64,000 bases of DNA. It comes from Megaustenia siamemsis (taxonomy: Eukaryota > Mollusca > Gastropoda > Stylommatophora > Ariophantidae). The stretch covers positions 62,642,552 through 62,706,551 of the forward strand of contig JAVIAB010000073.1 in the NCBI GenBank assembly GCA_032433765.1. Direction: 5' to 3'. How positions within the stretch are numbered: position 1 is the stretch's first letter; every line of letters begins with the position of its first letter. The position numbers and the translations under genes were made by a program. Below are positions 33,775 to 47,332 of this stretch, one piece after another. The notes under the pieces were generated by a model that made no database searches, was not told where the DNA came from, and was given only the letters and a program-made list of their open reading frames with translations.

Positions 33775-34935
33775 GCTATCTATCTTTTGGCCTTTCTAGT
33801 CGTGGCCGGACCATAGAGTATAGATCCAGATACTCTATCCCTTTTTCTAATATTTTTTTTCTAGCAATCTCAATCCTTATAAAAAAACACGTATCAAATC
33901 CAGCCATTTGTCTCTGTTTTGTGCAAGCATCTAAATCGCATTGAGGGAATCGATTCCTGCGACGTTTGCCTCACTGATCAATGTTCTTCTCAGCGTATCT
34001 CTGGGGTGGCCTCTTTTCCTCATACCTGTTGTTTCCCACTTGAGGGTTTGCTTTGCTATTCAGTTATTATCTCTTCTCATCACATGTCCGACATATGTCC
34101 ATCGTCTTTTCTTGACTACTGATGATCTAGTGGTTGATTGGCGATTTCTCTAATTTCCTCATTTGTTTTGAATTTTGTCCACGCTATACCAATTATTTTC
34201 CTAAGATACTTATTTTCAAATTCGTTCAACTTCGTTTCTATGTCTCTTGTTGTTTTACAACTCTCGTTTGCTTTTGTTAGGGTTGATGTACGTTAGAATT
34301 GAATAGTCTAAGTTTTGTTTTTGTGCTGATGAGTTTTAATTTCGTTACTTTATCCCCTCCTCGATAAATGTGACTTTTCAGGTAGACAAAGTAATAAATC
34401 TCTTCCACTGTTTTGTTTTCTATGAATGTTCTGTCATCTGTTGGAATTAAACTTTTCATGACTTTGGTCTTTTCATAATTAATCGCAAGCCCAATTTAGC
34501 TGGCTATTGATGATAGTTCATTTGTGTTTTCCTGCATTGTTTTTATTTGACTGCTGATGAGGACTATATCATCAGCAAAGTCGAGGTCCCCCAATTTGCC
34601 TCCTGGTCATTTCAATGTCTTTGTTACCAGTGCAACATTTCTTCATTATGAAGTCCATAGCAACTCCAAATAACAAGGGCGATAAAATGCATCCTTGTTT
34701 AACCCCAGTTTCTACTGGAAGACATTCGCTCAGTCCTTCTTCTGTATGAACTGTTATATGTGTAGCCATCATACATAATAATATATTTATAATTTGTGAT
34801 GGTAATATTGATATGGCAATTTTGCTTCAGAATTTTCCACAAAGAATCTCTATCAATGCTGCCGAATGCTTTTTTGAAGTCAATGATGTTAAGTAAAAAA
34901 GGTTTTTGCTTTTCAGTGTGTTCTTCCAATATAAG
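33775..34935 (-). mobile_element. LINE family E, 3' half (RTE-like)
   Basis: Minus-strand RT pieces: LLNIIDFKKAFGSIDRDSLW (motif A), VKQGCILSPLLFGVAMDF (motif B), ADD-region, HIYRGGDK thumb, then the 3' end with taggccggac-like tail and GATAGATAG. The open part at 34699-34935 fuses with LINE G sequence by chance. Confidence 0.7.
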
Positions 34936-34937
34936 TC

Positions 34938-34949
34938 TTAGATTCTCTA

Positions 34950-34980
<31 letters not shown>

Positions 34981-36352
34981 GCGATCAAGACTCAATCCGA
35001 CTAGTATTCCAGACTCTCCCATGAAGTCAGCTGTCTGTTTAAGCGAATCGATTGCCCCATATAGTTTTTCTTCCAGGGAGGTGGGCGTGGACCACATTAC
35101 TCTTCTCAGGTCTGTGTACTGGGGGCAATCCTGTAGACATTTTTTGTAGTCATATTGTCCAGTGTATAGTGGCATAGGTTGGTTGTACTTATTTTGAATT
35201 TGGTGAACATGTGATTTCTCAATCTATTGTGGCCAGTGCGTAGTCGAAGTATGATGACTTGATCCCTCCTTGATAGTTGGTCGTATCCGTCACTCTCATT
35301 ATGCTTTGGGTGTTTTCGTTTCCATTTTTCACTGAACTGATCTTTGAGGATGGATTTGGCTTTATCATAACTGAGCGGATGGTTCTTTTGTGGTAATCTC
35401 CCTCCCTCTTTAGCTAATTTGTCTGCGCGTTCGTTCTCGTGTATATTACAGTGTGATGGTATCCACTGAATGACTACTCTCTGGAAGTTATTGCTTAGTT
35501 GGTCCAGGGTTGTTCTCAAGTCATCTAGTTCATTGTTCTTGGGGCTTTTTAGAGCTGCTAGTACTGACAGTGCATCAGTCAGAATCACCAATTTATTGTG
35601 CATGTTATTTTTGTGTTGAGTAACCAGTGTTGCAGCATCTCTGATGGCCTCAGTTTCTGCTTTAAATTTGTTTGAGAATTTTCCAGTAGCTATTGACTTG
35701 GTGATCTCGTCCTGATTATTCAGCGTCAAGAACACACCTCCCCCTCCATTTCTGGTGGCATTTGTAGAATATGTGGAACCAACAGTCCTGTGGGTAGGTA
35801 TCGTGTATGTGTTTTTCTGCAACGTGTTTTCTTTCTGTGTCTGATTGGGTACCTTTTTTCATGATTCCTGTTATATTTTCCTTAAGTTCTGGCATTTTAT
35901 GTTTCCCATGATGAGACATGTCAGATGGGCCCAAGGGTTTCGATATTGTTTGGGAAAGTACTGGGTTCCAGTAGTTAGTTCATTGGCAATTGCAGCGAAG
36001 TTGCTCCTCTATAGTCCTACAATTCCGGAACCAGATATTCTTTGGTGCATGGGGTGGCTAAGGAGCCTTCTATATTTCTCCGCTTGTTGCAATACTTTAG
36101 TGACCCGTCTGTCATCTAAGGGTTGTAAACCTTTTACTGTTTCTAGAGTCTTGATAGGTGTAGATTTCATAGCACCAGTGATGATACGGGCAGCTTGGTT
36201 CTGTGTACTGTTAATTTTGCTAAGGTGTGATTTGGAAGCCATAGCCCAGGCTGTGACTCCATACTCTAGAACTGATCTGACTCTTCCTATGTATAGCCTT
36301 TTCAAAATATTGCTGTCCCCCCCCCCCCCCCCAGTCCGTTCCTGCCAATTTC
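34938..36352 (-). mobile_element. LINE family G (I-type), 5'-truncated
   Basis: Starts in the RT thumb (KRLYIGRVRSVLEYGVTAWA, 36009-36305; a C-run at about 36316-36332 breaks the frame). It continues with RNase H pieces (GGGGVFLTLNNQ, FKAETEAIRDAAT, VILTDALSVL, QWIPSHCNIHENERADKLAK; 35106-35822). The end reads LKQTADFMGESGILV and then a (GA)n tail on the minus strand (TC tract 34938-34982). The RNase H acidic set is mostly visible. Frames are shifted twice. It lies between two LINE E pieces of the same orientation. Confidence 0.75.
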
Positions 36353-36359
36353 TTCATAA

Positions 36360-37550
36360 TATTTTTTCTTCACGCTTTACTGTATCTATTGAATCCTTAA
36401 TTTTGTTGATGAGGATTTTGCAGAATAACGTAAAGACACTGACAAAAGAGACACGCCTCTCCAGTTGTTGCAATCTATGAGATTGCATATTTTAGGAATA
36501 TTAATAATGATTCTCTTTTTCCACTTATGAGACGCCTTCTCTGCTTTCCAAGTGATATTGAACAATTTCTGGAGGGGTATTGATTTATGTCTATCAATTA
36601 CTTTGAGGATCTTAGCTGTTAACGTATCCTCTCCAGCAGCCTTGTTGTTGGCCATACGATTTAAGGAAGTCTCTTTTTCGCACAAGGTGAAATCATCTAA
36701 GTTTATATCTAATTCTGCAGCTAGTGTTTCAGCTTCTAAATCTATTAAATCGTGGGATAGTGGAGATTAAGAATTATTTTTACAGCCCAACATGGCTTTA
36801 TGTCAGCGCTTGTTATTAGCATTGAACCAGATTTGTCTAGAATTGGTGCTCCACTGGATGTAAAGGTGGTTGTCAGCATCTTTTGTACATTATAGAGAGT
36901 TCTGATGTCTCCTGTAATTGCAACTATCTCTGCTTTCTCTGCCAAACTGTCTGTATAAGCTTTTTTATTTCTTCTTACCGAACATTTTACTTTGTTGTGT
37001 AATTCTTTGCATGTTACATTCGCAAGGACCTTTCCAAGAAATGTCTTTTACATTAGTTATGGCTCTCTTCGCTTCTCTTCTTTCTTTGATGTATTTCCAT
37101 GTAGTGTAAGAAATCCATACGCGTTTTACCATTTCCTTAAGTCCGGTGTTTGATTCTGCTGCTGTCATTTGTATTTTGCTTTGTGAGCCCAACATTTCAT
37201 TGTTATTGATCTCAAGTTCACTGAGTGCTGAATAACAATTACTTAGCTTTATGTTAAAATTTGTCTGGTTGGTTTCCTCCTTCAGTTTAAAACTATCTAT
37301 TTAATGTGTAGTTGATCTCTTATATTGGCTTTTAAATTGTATTCTTATTTTCCAAATGCATAGGTTGTGGTCACTATTAACATCAGCACCTCTGCATGTT
37401 CCTACATCTATCGATGATGTTCTGAATTATTTTTAATACACAGGTTTTCAACTTGATTTGTGGTTCTATCATAAGAAGATACCCATGTTGTTTTGTGTAT
37501 ATCTGTGTGGAAATAATGTTCCACCTATAATTAACTTTTGTACTTAACTT
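36360..37550 (-). mobile_element. LINE family E, 5' half, head-to-head with the next piece
   Basis: Minus-strand pieces cover the endonuclease-RT linker (WISYTTWKYIKERREAKRAI, 36965-37195) and RT fingers (MANNKAAGEDTLTAKILKVI and KWKKRIIINIPKICN, 36386-36685). It meets the plus-strand LINE E half at about 37550. It is either the inverted 5' part of that copy or the 5' part of the minus copy at 33775. Confidence 0.6.
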
Positions 37551-39052
<1,502 letters not shown>

Positions 39053-39239
39053 AACATAATTATATTAATCCTTCTTCGACTTGTAGTATCACATCATTCT
39101 CTCCCCACTAGATGTTACACTCCTGTGATGTCTTTTCCTACTTTGGCGTTGAAGTCTCCCATTAAAATTAAAAGATCGTGTTTGGGTAAATTGTTTATAA
39201 GTTGTTGTAGTTAGTTATATAAAAATCGTCCTTAACTTT

Positions 39240-39548
39240 ATCCTCAGCATTGTTTTTAGGTGTATCAACATCATCAAGTACCAGGCCTGCTGGCGTACGT
39301 GATCATGTCTCTCCACAACTTTCGATCTCGACAGCCTTTTATCATTTCTGTTGTTGACCTTCTGCCAAGCCATTCTCTTAAGCTGTATGTTATTTTTGCT
39401 CTTTGCTTCCCTCTATCTCTTTGTCCCTCAATTTTTCCATCTGTTACAATATATTCCAGTTGTTCTCTTCTCATTACATGGGCAAAAAATGATGATTGTT
39501 TCTTCATAATATTGGAAATTAGCTCTCTTTTTGCTTTGACCTCTCTGG
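39240..39548 (-). mobile_element. LINE family F 3' end (RTE-like)
   Basis: A minus-strand piece reads KKQSSFFAHVMRREQLEYIV then LREWLGRRSTTEMIKG and WRDMITYASRPGT before a stop. The tail is TACTTGATGATG. Copies are also at 43307-44187, 49970-50090 and 63186-64000. Confidence 0.7.
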
Positions 39549-41975
39549 AAGAGATGCGATCGAGTTCGTTTTGAAATGTGGAGGCGATTTCCCGATTAAC
39601 AGAATGTCATCAGCAAAAGTCATTACATCTAATGAGTAAGAGGTGCACCGTCAGTTTGAGGAGCACGTGCATGAGGTATTCAAATGGTACTCTGTAGTAT
39701 TCATACTCCAGATCTTTAGCATCAGCACATGTCTCCTCTCGTCTGTGGAAACCTTCGAAGACGTCATAGGCGAAGACTGCAGCATTGAGCCATGTCTTTT
39801 TGTTATATTTATAACCTCCGAGTGTGGGTGGGAACGCGCGCATCTGTTCAAGGTAACAAGTGAGTACACGAGCAAATATTTTCTCCAGTAGCATGCCCGC
39901 AGTGTTCTGTATCGTGATGATTCTGTGTGCACTGATCTGAGAATGGCCCTTGTTTGGCTTCGGTAACGGTAGTAAGTAGTTGTGTAGCCACGCCTCCTTA
40001 ATCTGGCCACTCGTTAATGCTGGCATTAAATTGTTTACCCAATTTTTTCAAGTCGTCGTCACTTAAAACGACTTATGTCGTCGTACTAAACACCATCTGG
40101 ACCAGAAGCAGTGTTGTGTGACCTTTTAAGTGTTGTGCGAATGGCATCGGTTGTGAATGTGAGATCTTCTCCAGGTACTACATCCTCACACAATTCTGAC
40201 AGTGAACCCCGTATACTTATTCTTACAGCCTTATTTCTTTGGTCCGTCTGCTCAATGTAGCGAACAAACAGGGTCTTTCCTTTGCTCTCATGAAATGTCT
40301 GCTATGTCTGGCCAGTGCTCTGGAAGTCTGGTGTGCCTTTGTGTCGTGTTGTGCCATTTATGCTCTGATGCAGGTGCCAGAATGTGGCTAGCAATTTTTC
40401 TGAGCACACTTTTTAGCAAACATTATCCCACTTGGCATCCTTTAGTCTGTTTTGCACTTAATTTAAAGTGCATAATTTTTCAGTCGACTCCTGCTTTCAG
40501 ACGTTTCAAGAGCTCAAGTTGTTTTTTTCCAGCATTCTGCCATGAATTGTCCGTTTGTCTCTTATCCCACCAAGCTTCCTCTACTTTTACGTTCCACAGG
40601 GGCGGCTGCGTCCATCTCTCCTGTCTCCTTCAAGGGGAGCCCTGTTTCCTATGTATGATTTTGCTAATGACGTGCTGGTTTGTGTTCTGATAGTGGTGGA
40701 ATGTGTTGAGCGTCCTTTCCTGGCTTCTATTTCTGCATTTCTCAATTAGGATGACACATGGATAGTGATCAAGTCCGTGGAATCCCAGTACACTCTATCT
40801 GCAAACCAGTGCGAAGGTGGAAGACACCAGTGCCACGTCTATGACACTATCAGAGTCTTCTGTTCGAGTGTCCATTCTTGTTGTTCTTCCATCATTCAAA
40901 CACACTAAATCGAATGACATCAGTGCGTTCTCTAGATCTTCTCCCTAAGAAAAAAGTAAAGTACCCCCCGTAACGCCAAGTGGTGTATAGGGGATATGGT
41001 GTTAGTGCCTATAAATTTTACAGACCTTCAGCGCATGATTTTTTGGGGTAATGTGATCGGTATTACACCCGTGCCACTTTACTTTCCCAGAAAAAAATCC
41101 GGTACCCATTAAAGGCTGGGTGAACCGGAAGCCGTCGGTTGGGATCGAACCCTACCTCTTGTCCTTTGTAGTCCAGTTCACTAAACACTGAGCTATCGCG
41201 GCAGATCTTCTCCCTGTTTGTTGGTTTTTACGTTACGTCACTGGTTGCCTCTAGCATTAAAGTCTCCGCAGAAAATGGCGTTGTGCTCGAACGCAAAGAA
41301 ATTCTGCCATTGTTGTGTGTCCACCTTACCCTTACTGGCGTACACATTTACAACCACGAAAGGAACTGAGGGATCTGCACCCTAACCGCATGTACCTGTA
41401 ATTCTTCACTGTCCCATGCAGACATATCAACGTCAGCTGTCACCATGTTGTTTCGCACAAGGACGGCCTGGCCAAGGTGTCGTCTATTATAGAAACAGTT
41501 AAATCCAGGGGCACTAATTGTCCTATCACCTTGAAGTGTTTCTTGCAAAATCATTATATCAGCGCCGCAGAGTAGATTATCAAGAATATGCCGTCCTTGA
41601 TTTATGGAAGCACAGTTCCAGTATGTAATGCGCACATACTTTAGGTCTAGCCTCTCGCATTCCGAAACGTTTCCCTTTTCTTGTTTTCCTTCTTCGATGT
41701 TGTCGTTTAGGCTTCATATGAATACTTCTTGTCGTCATTGTTGATTTTGTCGCTGAAAATCGTTGCAGTGGATGGTCTAGACTCACGTGCACTCACTCAG
41801 TTGCACGGTCCAGAACCGCTTTCCACGGTATAGACTGGCCGACCCGAGTCATTCAGCTCTTCGGCACGTGGATAAACCGTGAGTTTTTTTTATTTTCTTC
41901 ATTCAGAAGCCCACATCAATGAAATTACACTTCCTTGCCAACGAACCTACGAGAATAAACCACCATCTTGGGTCG
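39549..41975 (-). mobile_element. LINE family A, copy A3 (5' half, internally deleted)
   Basis: The 5' end lies near 41975 (complement caagatggtgg). The endonuclease N-terminus follows (MRITYWNCASINQGRHILDN then ILQETLQGDRTISAPGFNCF, 41348-41635). The RT fingers and palm start come next (LPLPKPNKGHSQISAHRIIT, YNKKTWLNAAVFAYDVFEGF, 39610-40026). A deletion removes most of the palm near 39625. SINE S2 interrupts it at 40947-41202. Frames are broken. Confidence 0.75.
40947..41202 (-). mobile_element. tRNA-headed SINE S2, copy 3, full length
   Basis: Exact 13-bp duplication agatcttctccct at 40934-40946 and 41203-41215 defines a 256-bp element. Head GCCGCGATAGCTCAGTG and box B are on the minus strand. 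Inserted in LINE A3. Confidence 0.85.
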
Positions 41976-42383
41976 CACCGGAAGCGCCAGCTGGAAATAT
42001 ATAGACTCTTAGTAACATCACGATATTTAAAAAAAACAGACTTTTTTCTTCCAACACTTTTATTAAACTTTGTGAAGATATTGTTAAACTTAAATGCATT
42101 CGGCTATGTAAGAAATTTCCAAACAGTCTTTGTTGTTGGTTATGAGTTATTCTATACATTTCAACTTGCAATTTCCAAGTTTGTTATTGCAAACTATATT
42201 TCTGAGGTTTTGTTTAGATTTTTTTATCCTGAACTTTCACTTTCACTTTAATTTTTTTAATTTATAACTTCTGCACTTTGCTGGACTTCTGATATGACAA
42301 TAACAAATATGGGAGATTATCCGGACTACTAGAAAGAAGTGCAGTAGGTCTGTAGTCCGAAAATCTTAATTCATGTATATCTA
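41976..42383. other. Intron sequence, no gene seen
   Basis: AT-rich; a small inverted repeat (ccggactac / gtagtccg) near 42320-42358 is the only structure noticed. Confidence 0.4.
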
Positions 42384-42389
42384 AGTCTG

Positions 42390-42393
<4 letters not shown>

Positions 42394-42425
<32 letters not shown>

Positions 42426-42725
42426 GTTCGCCAGCTTTTACCTCTGACGAAGTCCCTAGAGACTAGGAACTGAATTTTGCGTGTTAATTCATTTTTCCCT
42501 GGCAGCCGTGTGCACAGAGGTCTCTCTCCGCACAGGCAGATAACTCCGTCTTCGGAGATACTCATATTTTTCCTTCCATGAGTACTTGACGTTTCAAGCC
42601 GGGCCTCGCTGTTGAGACCGCAGAGAGAAATCATAAATAAAAATCGCAACTAGTGCAGCTGGAATTTGAACTCACTACCTCTCTGTCTCAAGGCCGGCGT
42701 CTTGCCTCGAGATCAACCAGTCCCC
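42394..42725 (-). mobile_element. tRNA-headed SINE S4 with poly(A) tail
   Basis: The minus-strand head GGACTGGTTGATCTCGAGGC and box-B-like GAGTTCAAATTCC (about 42660-42672) begin it. A ~250-bp body follows, then a long poly(A) (T-run 42395-42423). Perfect 10-bp duplication agtctgatta is at 42384-42393 and 42726-42735. The long A tail suggests a recent insertion. Only copy in the window. Confidence 0.75.
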
Positions 42726-42899
42726 AGTCTGATTACAGTTTTTGGGTTCCCATTGTCAATCTTCTGTCGTGCTTTTTACGATGTTTTCGGAATATATCTT
42801 AAAGAAGGAAAAAATGCAACTCAGCTTGACTCCTTTTTCTATCTATTTTGAATCACTCGTATGCTTTTTGTCTGTCTTGGCGCTGACGGCTGGTTCTCT

Positions 42900-42953
42900 C
42901 TCTCACTCTGTCTCTCCCCTCTCTCTCTCTCCCCTCTCCTCCCCCCCCCCACC
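42900..42953. repeat. (CT)n-rich tract
   Basis: CT/CCCC-rich low-complexity stretch. Confidence 0.8.
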
Positions 42954-43118
42954 ACCTTTTCGCACGTCCCATTCGTCTTGACATTAAATATCATGTTGAT
43001 CATCCGGTGCACGGACGAGTGAGAAACGTTCCACAACTGAAATTCCTTTCACTCGCATGTTACACTGTCAACGATTTTCACTGTTTGTATAAGTTGATCA
43101 GAGTAGTGGAGGTGGATT

Positions 43119-43306
43119 TTGCAGGTGGTTTGCATGCAGGATCAACGTTTACCAAAGTTTCAACTTAATGCTGAAATTCAGAAAATAAATGAACAGGAAA
43201 CAAATGTTCAAGAGCCCTCTAAAATTGTCACTAAAGCACTGTTGCATAATCCGATGTTTAGCAAAATGTCCTCGTTAAAAGCTCAGCCTAGTACAATAAG
43301 ACTGTT
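43119..43306 (+). CDS. Unknown short coding candidate, interrupted by LINE F
   Basis: The frame MQVVCMQDQRLPKFQLNAEI contains a Gln/Asn/Glu-rich stretch and runs on to MFSKMSSLKAQPSTIRL. LINE F then interrupts it. With one target copy (aataagactgtt, 43295-43306 and 44188-44199) removed the frame continues for five codons (LLHRK-like) to a stop near 44215. Composition is protein-like, and a plausible acceptor (gattttgcag) lies at about 43113-43122, so it might be an exon or a relic. I do not recognise the family. It is not consistent in position with the gelsolin-type exons. Confidence 0.3.
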
Positions 43307-44187
43307 CATCATCAAGTACCGGGCCTGCTGGCGTACGTGATCATGTCTCTCCACAACTTTCGATCTCGACAGTTATTTTTCATTTCTGTTGTTGACATTC
43401 TGCCAAGCCATTCTCTTAAGCTGTCTGGTATCTTTTCTTTTTGGATCCCTCTATCTCTTCGTCCCTCAATTTGCCCAGTTGTTACAATATATTCCAGTTG
43501 TTCTCTTATCATTACGTGGCTAAAAATTGATGATTGTTTCTTCCTAATAGAGATACATCTAGATGACATGGACATACGACTAATATGTAATCTATACTGG
43601 GAGCAAACAAGATAAGATATAACAAAGAGAGCTCTACAACCATTGATATAAAAACAGGAGTAAGACAGGGATACAACAGGGAGTTGAAGGAATACATCTG
43701 GAGACAGTTCAGAGCTACAACTACCTTGGACAAACTATAACCATCATCATCATCGAGTGCCGTCTCCGCAACGAAGGTTGCCTACCATGGAGCGCCATTC
43801 TGCGTTGTCTCTTGCTTTGATGGTGCAGATTGTCATAGGCTGATTTGTCCATCTTTTGATGTTACTAGTCCATGTTAGTCTTGGTCTGCCTCTGCCTCTT
43901 TTACCTTGTATTTTCCCCTCCAAGATTACTTTTAGTAGACTGTTGTGTCTTTTAACATGGTCCAAAGATCGCATTTGTCTTGTTTGAATTGTGTTTAATA
44001 GTTCTCTTTTCATTTTTAGTTGTTTTAAGACTTCCTCGTTTGTTTTCTTTTCCTTCCATCCAATTCACATATTCATCTATATATCCACATTTCAAAGGCT
44101 TCAATTCTCTGTTCTGTTTTCTTGTCTGTTATCTGCGGAGATGGCACTCGATGATGATGATGCATATTGGAAATGAGCTCTCTTTTT
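43307..44187 (-). mobile_element. LINE F fragment carrying a nested, rearranged LINE D
   Basis: LINE F (minus) occupies 43307-43553 and 44166-44187 and is flanked by a 12-bp duplication. Between lies LINE D: a plus piece 43555-43741, a minus 3' piece 43742-44128 (GRGRPRLTWTSNIKRWTNQP) and about 30 bp of the plus 3' end (ggcactcgatgatgatgatg). The two LINE D tails face each other as short inverted repeats. Confidence 0.65.
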
Positions 44188-44216
44188 AATAAGACTGTTA
44201 TTGCACCGTAAGCTAT

Positions 44217-44540
<324 letters not shown>

Positions 44541-45400
44541 GAGCCGTAGCCGGCCCATAAGGCATAGACCCAGATTCTCTCTCTTATCTAAATTTGTGTT
44601 CTAGCAGTTTTCAATCTTTATAAAGATCTTTTTTTCAAATCTCGCCATTTGTCTCTGTTCTGTGTAAGCAGCTCTATCTCATTGAGGGACCGATTCCTTC
44701 CAGATGCTTTTGCTTCTCTGATTAATGTTCTCAGTGTCTCTCTGGGACGGCCTCTTTCCTGTTGTAACTCATGTTTTCCTCCTTAGGGCTTGCGTTGTTT
44801 TTCGGTTAGGGCTTGCTTTGTTTTTCGGTTATTATCTCTCCTCGTCACATTTCCAACATATGACCATGGTCTTTTCTTGATTACTGAAGATATTAGTAGT
44901 TGATTGGTGATTTATCTAATTTCCTTGTTTGTTTTTAATTCGTTTCACGCTATACCAAGTATTTTCATTAGACATTTATTTTCGAATGCGTTCAACTTTG
45001 TTTCTATGCCTCTTGTTGTTTTCCAGCTCTCGCATGCATATGTAAGGGTTGATAGTACATTTGATTTGAATAGTCTAAGTTTTGTTTTTGTGCTGATGAG
45101 TTTTGATTTCTGCATTTTCTCAAGGCTTTTGAAGCGCATTGCTGCTTTAGCTATTCTGATTTTAATTTCTTTACTTGTATCCCCTTCCCGATAAATGTGA
45201 CTTCCAAGATAGATAAAGTGATCGATCTCTTCCACTGGTTTATTTTCCATGTATATTCTGTCATCTGTTGGAATTAAACTTTTCATGACTTTAGTCTTTT
45301 GATGATTGATCTCAAGCTTAATTTTGCTGGCTATTGATGATAGTTCATTTGTATTTTCTGCATCGTTTTTATCTGACTGCTGATGAGGATGATATAACAG
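44541..45400 (-). mobile_element. LINE family E, 3' half
   Basis: A minus-strand frame (44945-45400 part of a 185-codon stretch) includes INHQKTKVMKSLIPTDDRIY, HFIYLGSHIYREGDTSKEIK and WKTTRGIETKLNAFENKCLM. It then decays to the same C-terminus as 33279-33658. Its sequence upstream of about 45400 is not LINE. Confidence 0.7.
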
Positions 45401-46095
45401 AATATAGTAAATGACGCCATTTAGAAGCCGTAAAGATAACTCAAGTGCATATATTCCATAATGTGTGGAGCTGTACACATTCAAGGCCTCATTGTAATCC
45501 ACAGTTTCCCAAAGTGAGTTCTGGAGCGATCCAAGGGGCAGTAGTCTCAGGTGCTAGTGGGAAGCGGTGAATACAAATACGGGAACAATGGAAGCATACG
45601 GAAAGAAAAGAGCAGAACAATTACAGCATTTGATTTGTTGTGATGTTTGGTAAAAATCAATGCAATCCTACAGTAATTGAATATCCAAGAAATGTAAAAG
45701 ACGACGTCTGATCATTGTCACCCATTTCAGGTGGCAGTTGTCTGACCGACCACCTTGAACCATGTTTTTATCTGATTAACTTGTGGCCAGACTTGCCTCG
45801 TTGTCTTTCAAGTATGGTATGAATGTATTACTTCTAATCTGGTAAGAGTAAACTCAGTCAATACAGTTTTTATTTTCTTTGCATTTATCGGCCAACTACA
45901 GGAGAGAGGGACCCTACGGCAGTCGATGGTGTATTATCAACCTTCAGGCATCCCCTGCTACTCAACTTTGGTTTCGAACGTAAGAACCTCGTCCCCCTCG
46001 TCTCCAAAGTGGAGCAGAGTGGTAGTGCATTTTGGGCGTTGCACTATCCCCATATTATTGTCCCAAGCATAGCAAACAAACAGTAATGTCAGTCC
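45401..46095. other. Intron sequence, no gene seen
   Basis: Balanced base composition but no convincing exon, repeat or RNA gene recognised. Confidence 0.35.
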
Positions 46096-46500
46096 CACTC
46101 TCGTTAAGACACAGTAGAAGGAAAACACCATCTCTCATACTCGGTGCACGGAATCTTAGGACCATGTGTCCTTGATTAAATAATAACAAGATTACAAATG
46201 TAGAAAACATAAGACAACAGCCTTCCACATTTGGTAAACTTAAAGACAGAGCCATGGCCAACACCAAACTAACACTCAGGACTAAGATTGAAATTTACCA
46301 AAGTTGTGTGCTTAGTACACTTCTATACGGATCAGAAACTTGGACTACCTATGCAGGGCAGGAGAAAAGGTCTACAATAAAAGGTCTAACTTTCATGTGC
46401 GTTGCCTCGAAAGATTATGAACATCAAATGACAGGACAAAGAAACCAACTCTAACGTCTTACAACGAGCCAAACTCCCATCCGTCATGGCAACACTTAGG
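46096..46500 (+). mobile_element. Decayed LINE (family K), internally deleted
   Basis: An endonuclease-start-like ILGARNLRTMCP piece (about 46139) is followed closely by a C-terminal RT piece: FGKLKDRAMANTKLTLRTKI then SCVLSTLLYGSETWTTY (46230-46355). Most of the element is missing between them. Confidence 0.5.
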
Positions 46501-46509
46501 AGTTGTAGA

Positions 46510-46625
46510 CTAAGGTGATTTTTCATCATGATTTTCTTTTCTGTACTGCTCAGTCCCTGAATAATATATGCTTGTGGATAGGTTTTGGCTTTCTTGACGC
46601 TGTTCCTGAACCTATCTTTTATCAT
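46510..46625 (-). mobile_element. LINE D endonuclease fragment
   Basis: The complement matches LINE D1 at 7260-7320 (RNSVKKAKTYP then a following stretch). Confidence 0.5.
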
Positions 46626-47237
46626 TATTCACATGTGAATGCTACTGTGAATGATTTTAATAAATAATTTTAGAATGTGTCTTTTTTTACAGCAACATCT
46701 TTCTTTACAATGTTGTGTAAGGTGTAGGTAAAAAAAATAGATACATAATAGAACAAACATTTGGCATTAAATTTTTCTGTTTGCATCTTAAGAAAAGTCG
46801 ATTTTCAGTGGTGAGGTGAGAAATATTTTTCATTAAAAGGGGACGGTGGGCTATAAAAAGTCTTGGAACCACCAACTGTAGTCTATGAAACAGAAATTGT
46901 TGTATTTGCATTTATGTATTAATATTCGTTAATTAATATTTAATCTGTAATGTCTCGAACTCTTCTAAAACCTGTTATGTTATTTTAATCGACCAGTCTT
47001 TGCTATTCACCTACATAAACAGCAATAAATCAAGTTGTACCCCCATCAGTGATTCACTATAATATATGTGTATTATTGCATTGAACCTTACACTTCGTTT
47101 TGCTATCTATATAAATGGGTACCGGACATTATTACTGGAAAGAAACACTGTACTTGCATAGTGCTGAAAAACTACCTAAATAATGTGCCATTGGTCGAAA
47201 AAAGGCGTGACAGGGTTTTCTGTTCTTTTTTTTATAG
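46626..47237. other. Intron sequence before the exon at 47238, no gene seen
   Basis: AT-rich, ending in a T-rich polypyrimidine tract (ttctttttttttatag). Confidence 0.4.
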
Positions 47238-47332
47238 AATATAGTACAGAAAAGTTTAATTCCAGTCTGATGCACCAGAGAAGCATAACTGACGAGGGAG
47301 ATTTGCCTGACGATGGTAGTGGACATGTTCAG
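47238..47332 (+). CDS. Gelsolin/villin-family protein, exon between repeats 3 and 4
   Basis: A 95-bp exon after acceptor ctttttttttatag and before donor gtaatt. Two bases complete the codon begun by the previous exon; then YSTEKFNSSLMHQRSITDEG and DLPDDGSGHVQ follow. The DDGSGxVQ linker directly before IWRVEN of the next exon is the usual gelsolin/villin boundary of repeats 3 and 4. It ends in phase 0, matching the exon at 60626. The middle (about ten residues) is less conserved, so exact edges rest on the splice signals. Confidence 0.8.

Noticed and set aside
34699..35175. 158-codon frame apparently fusing RNase H-type and RT sequence
   Set aside because: Chance read-through from LINE G into LINE E across a (GA)n tail.
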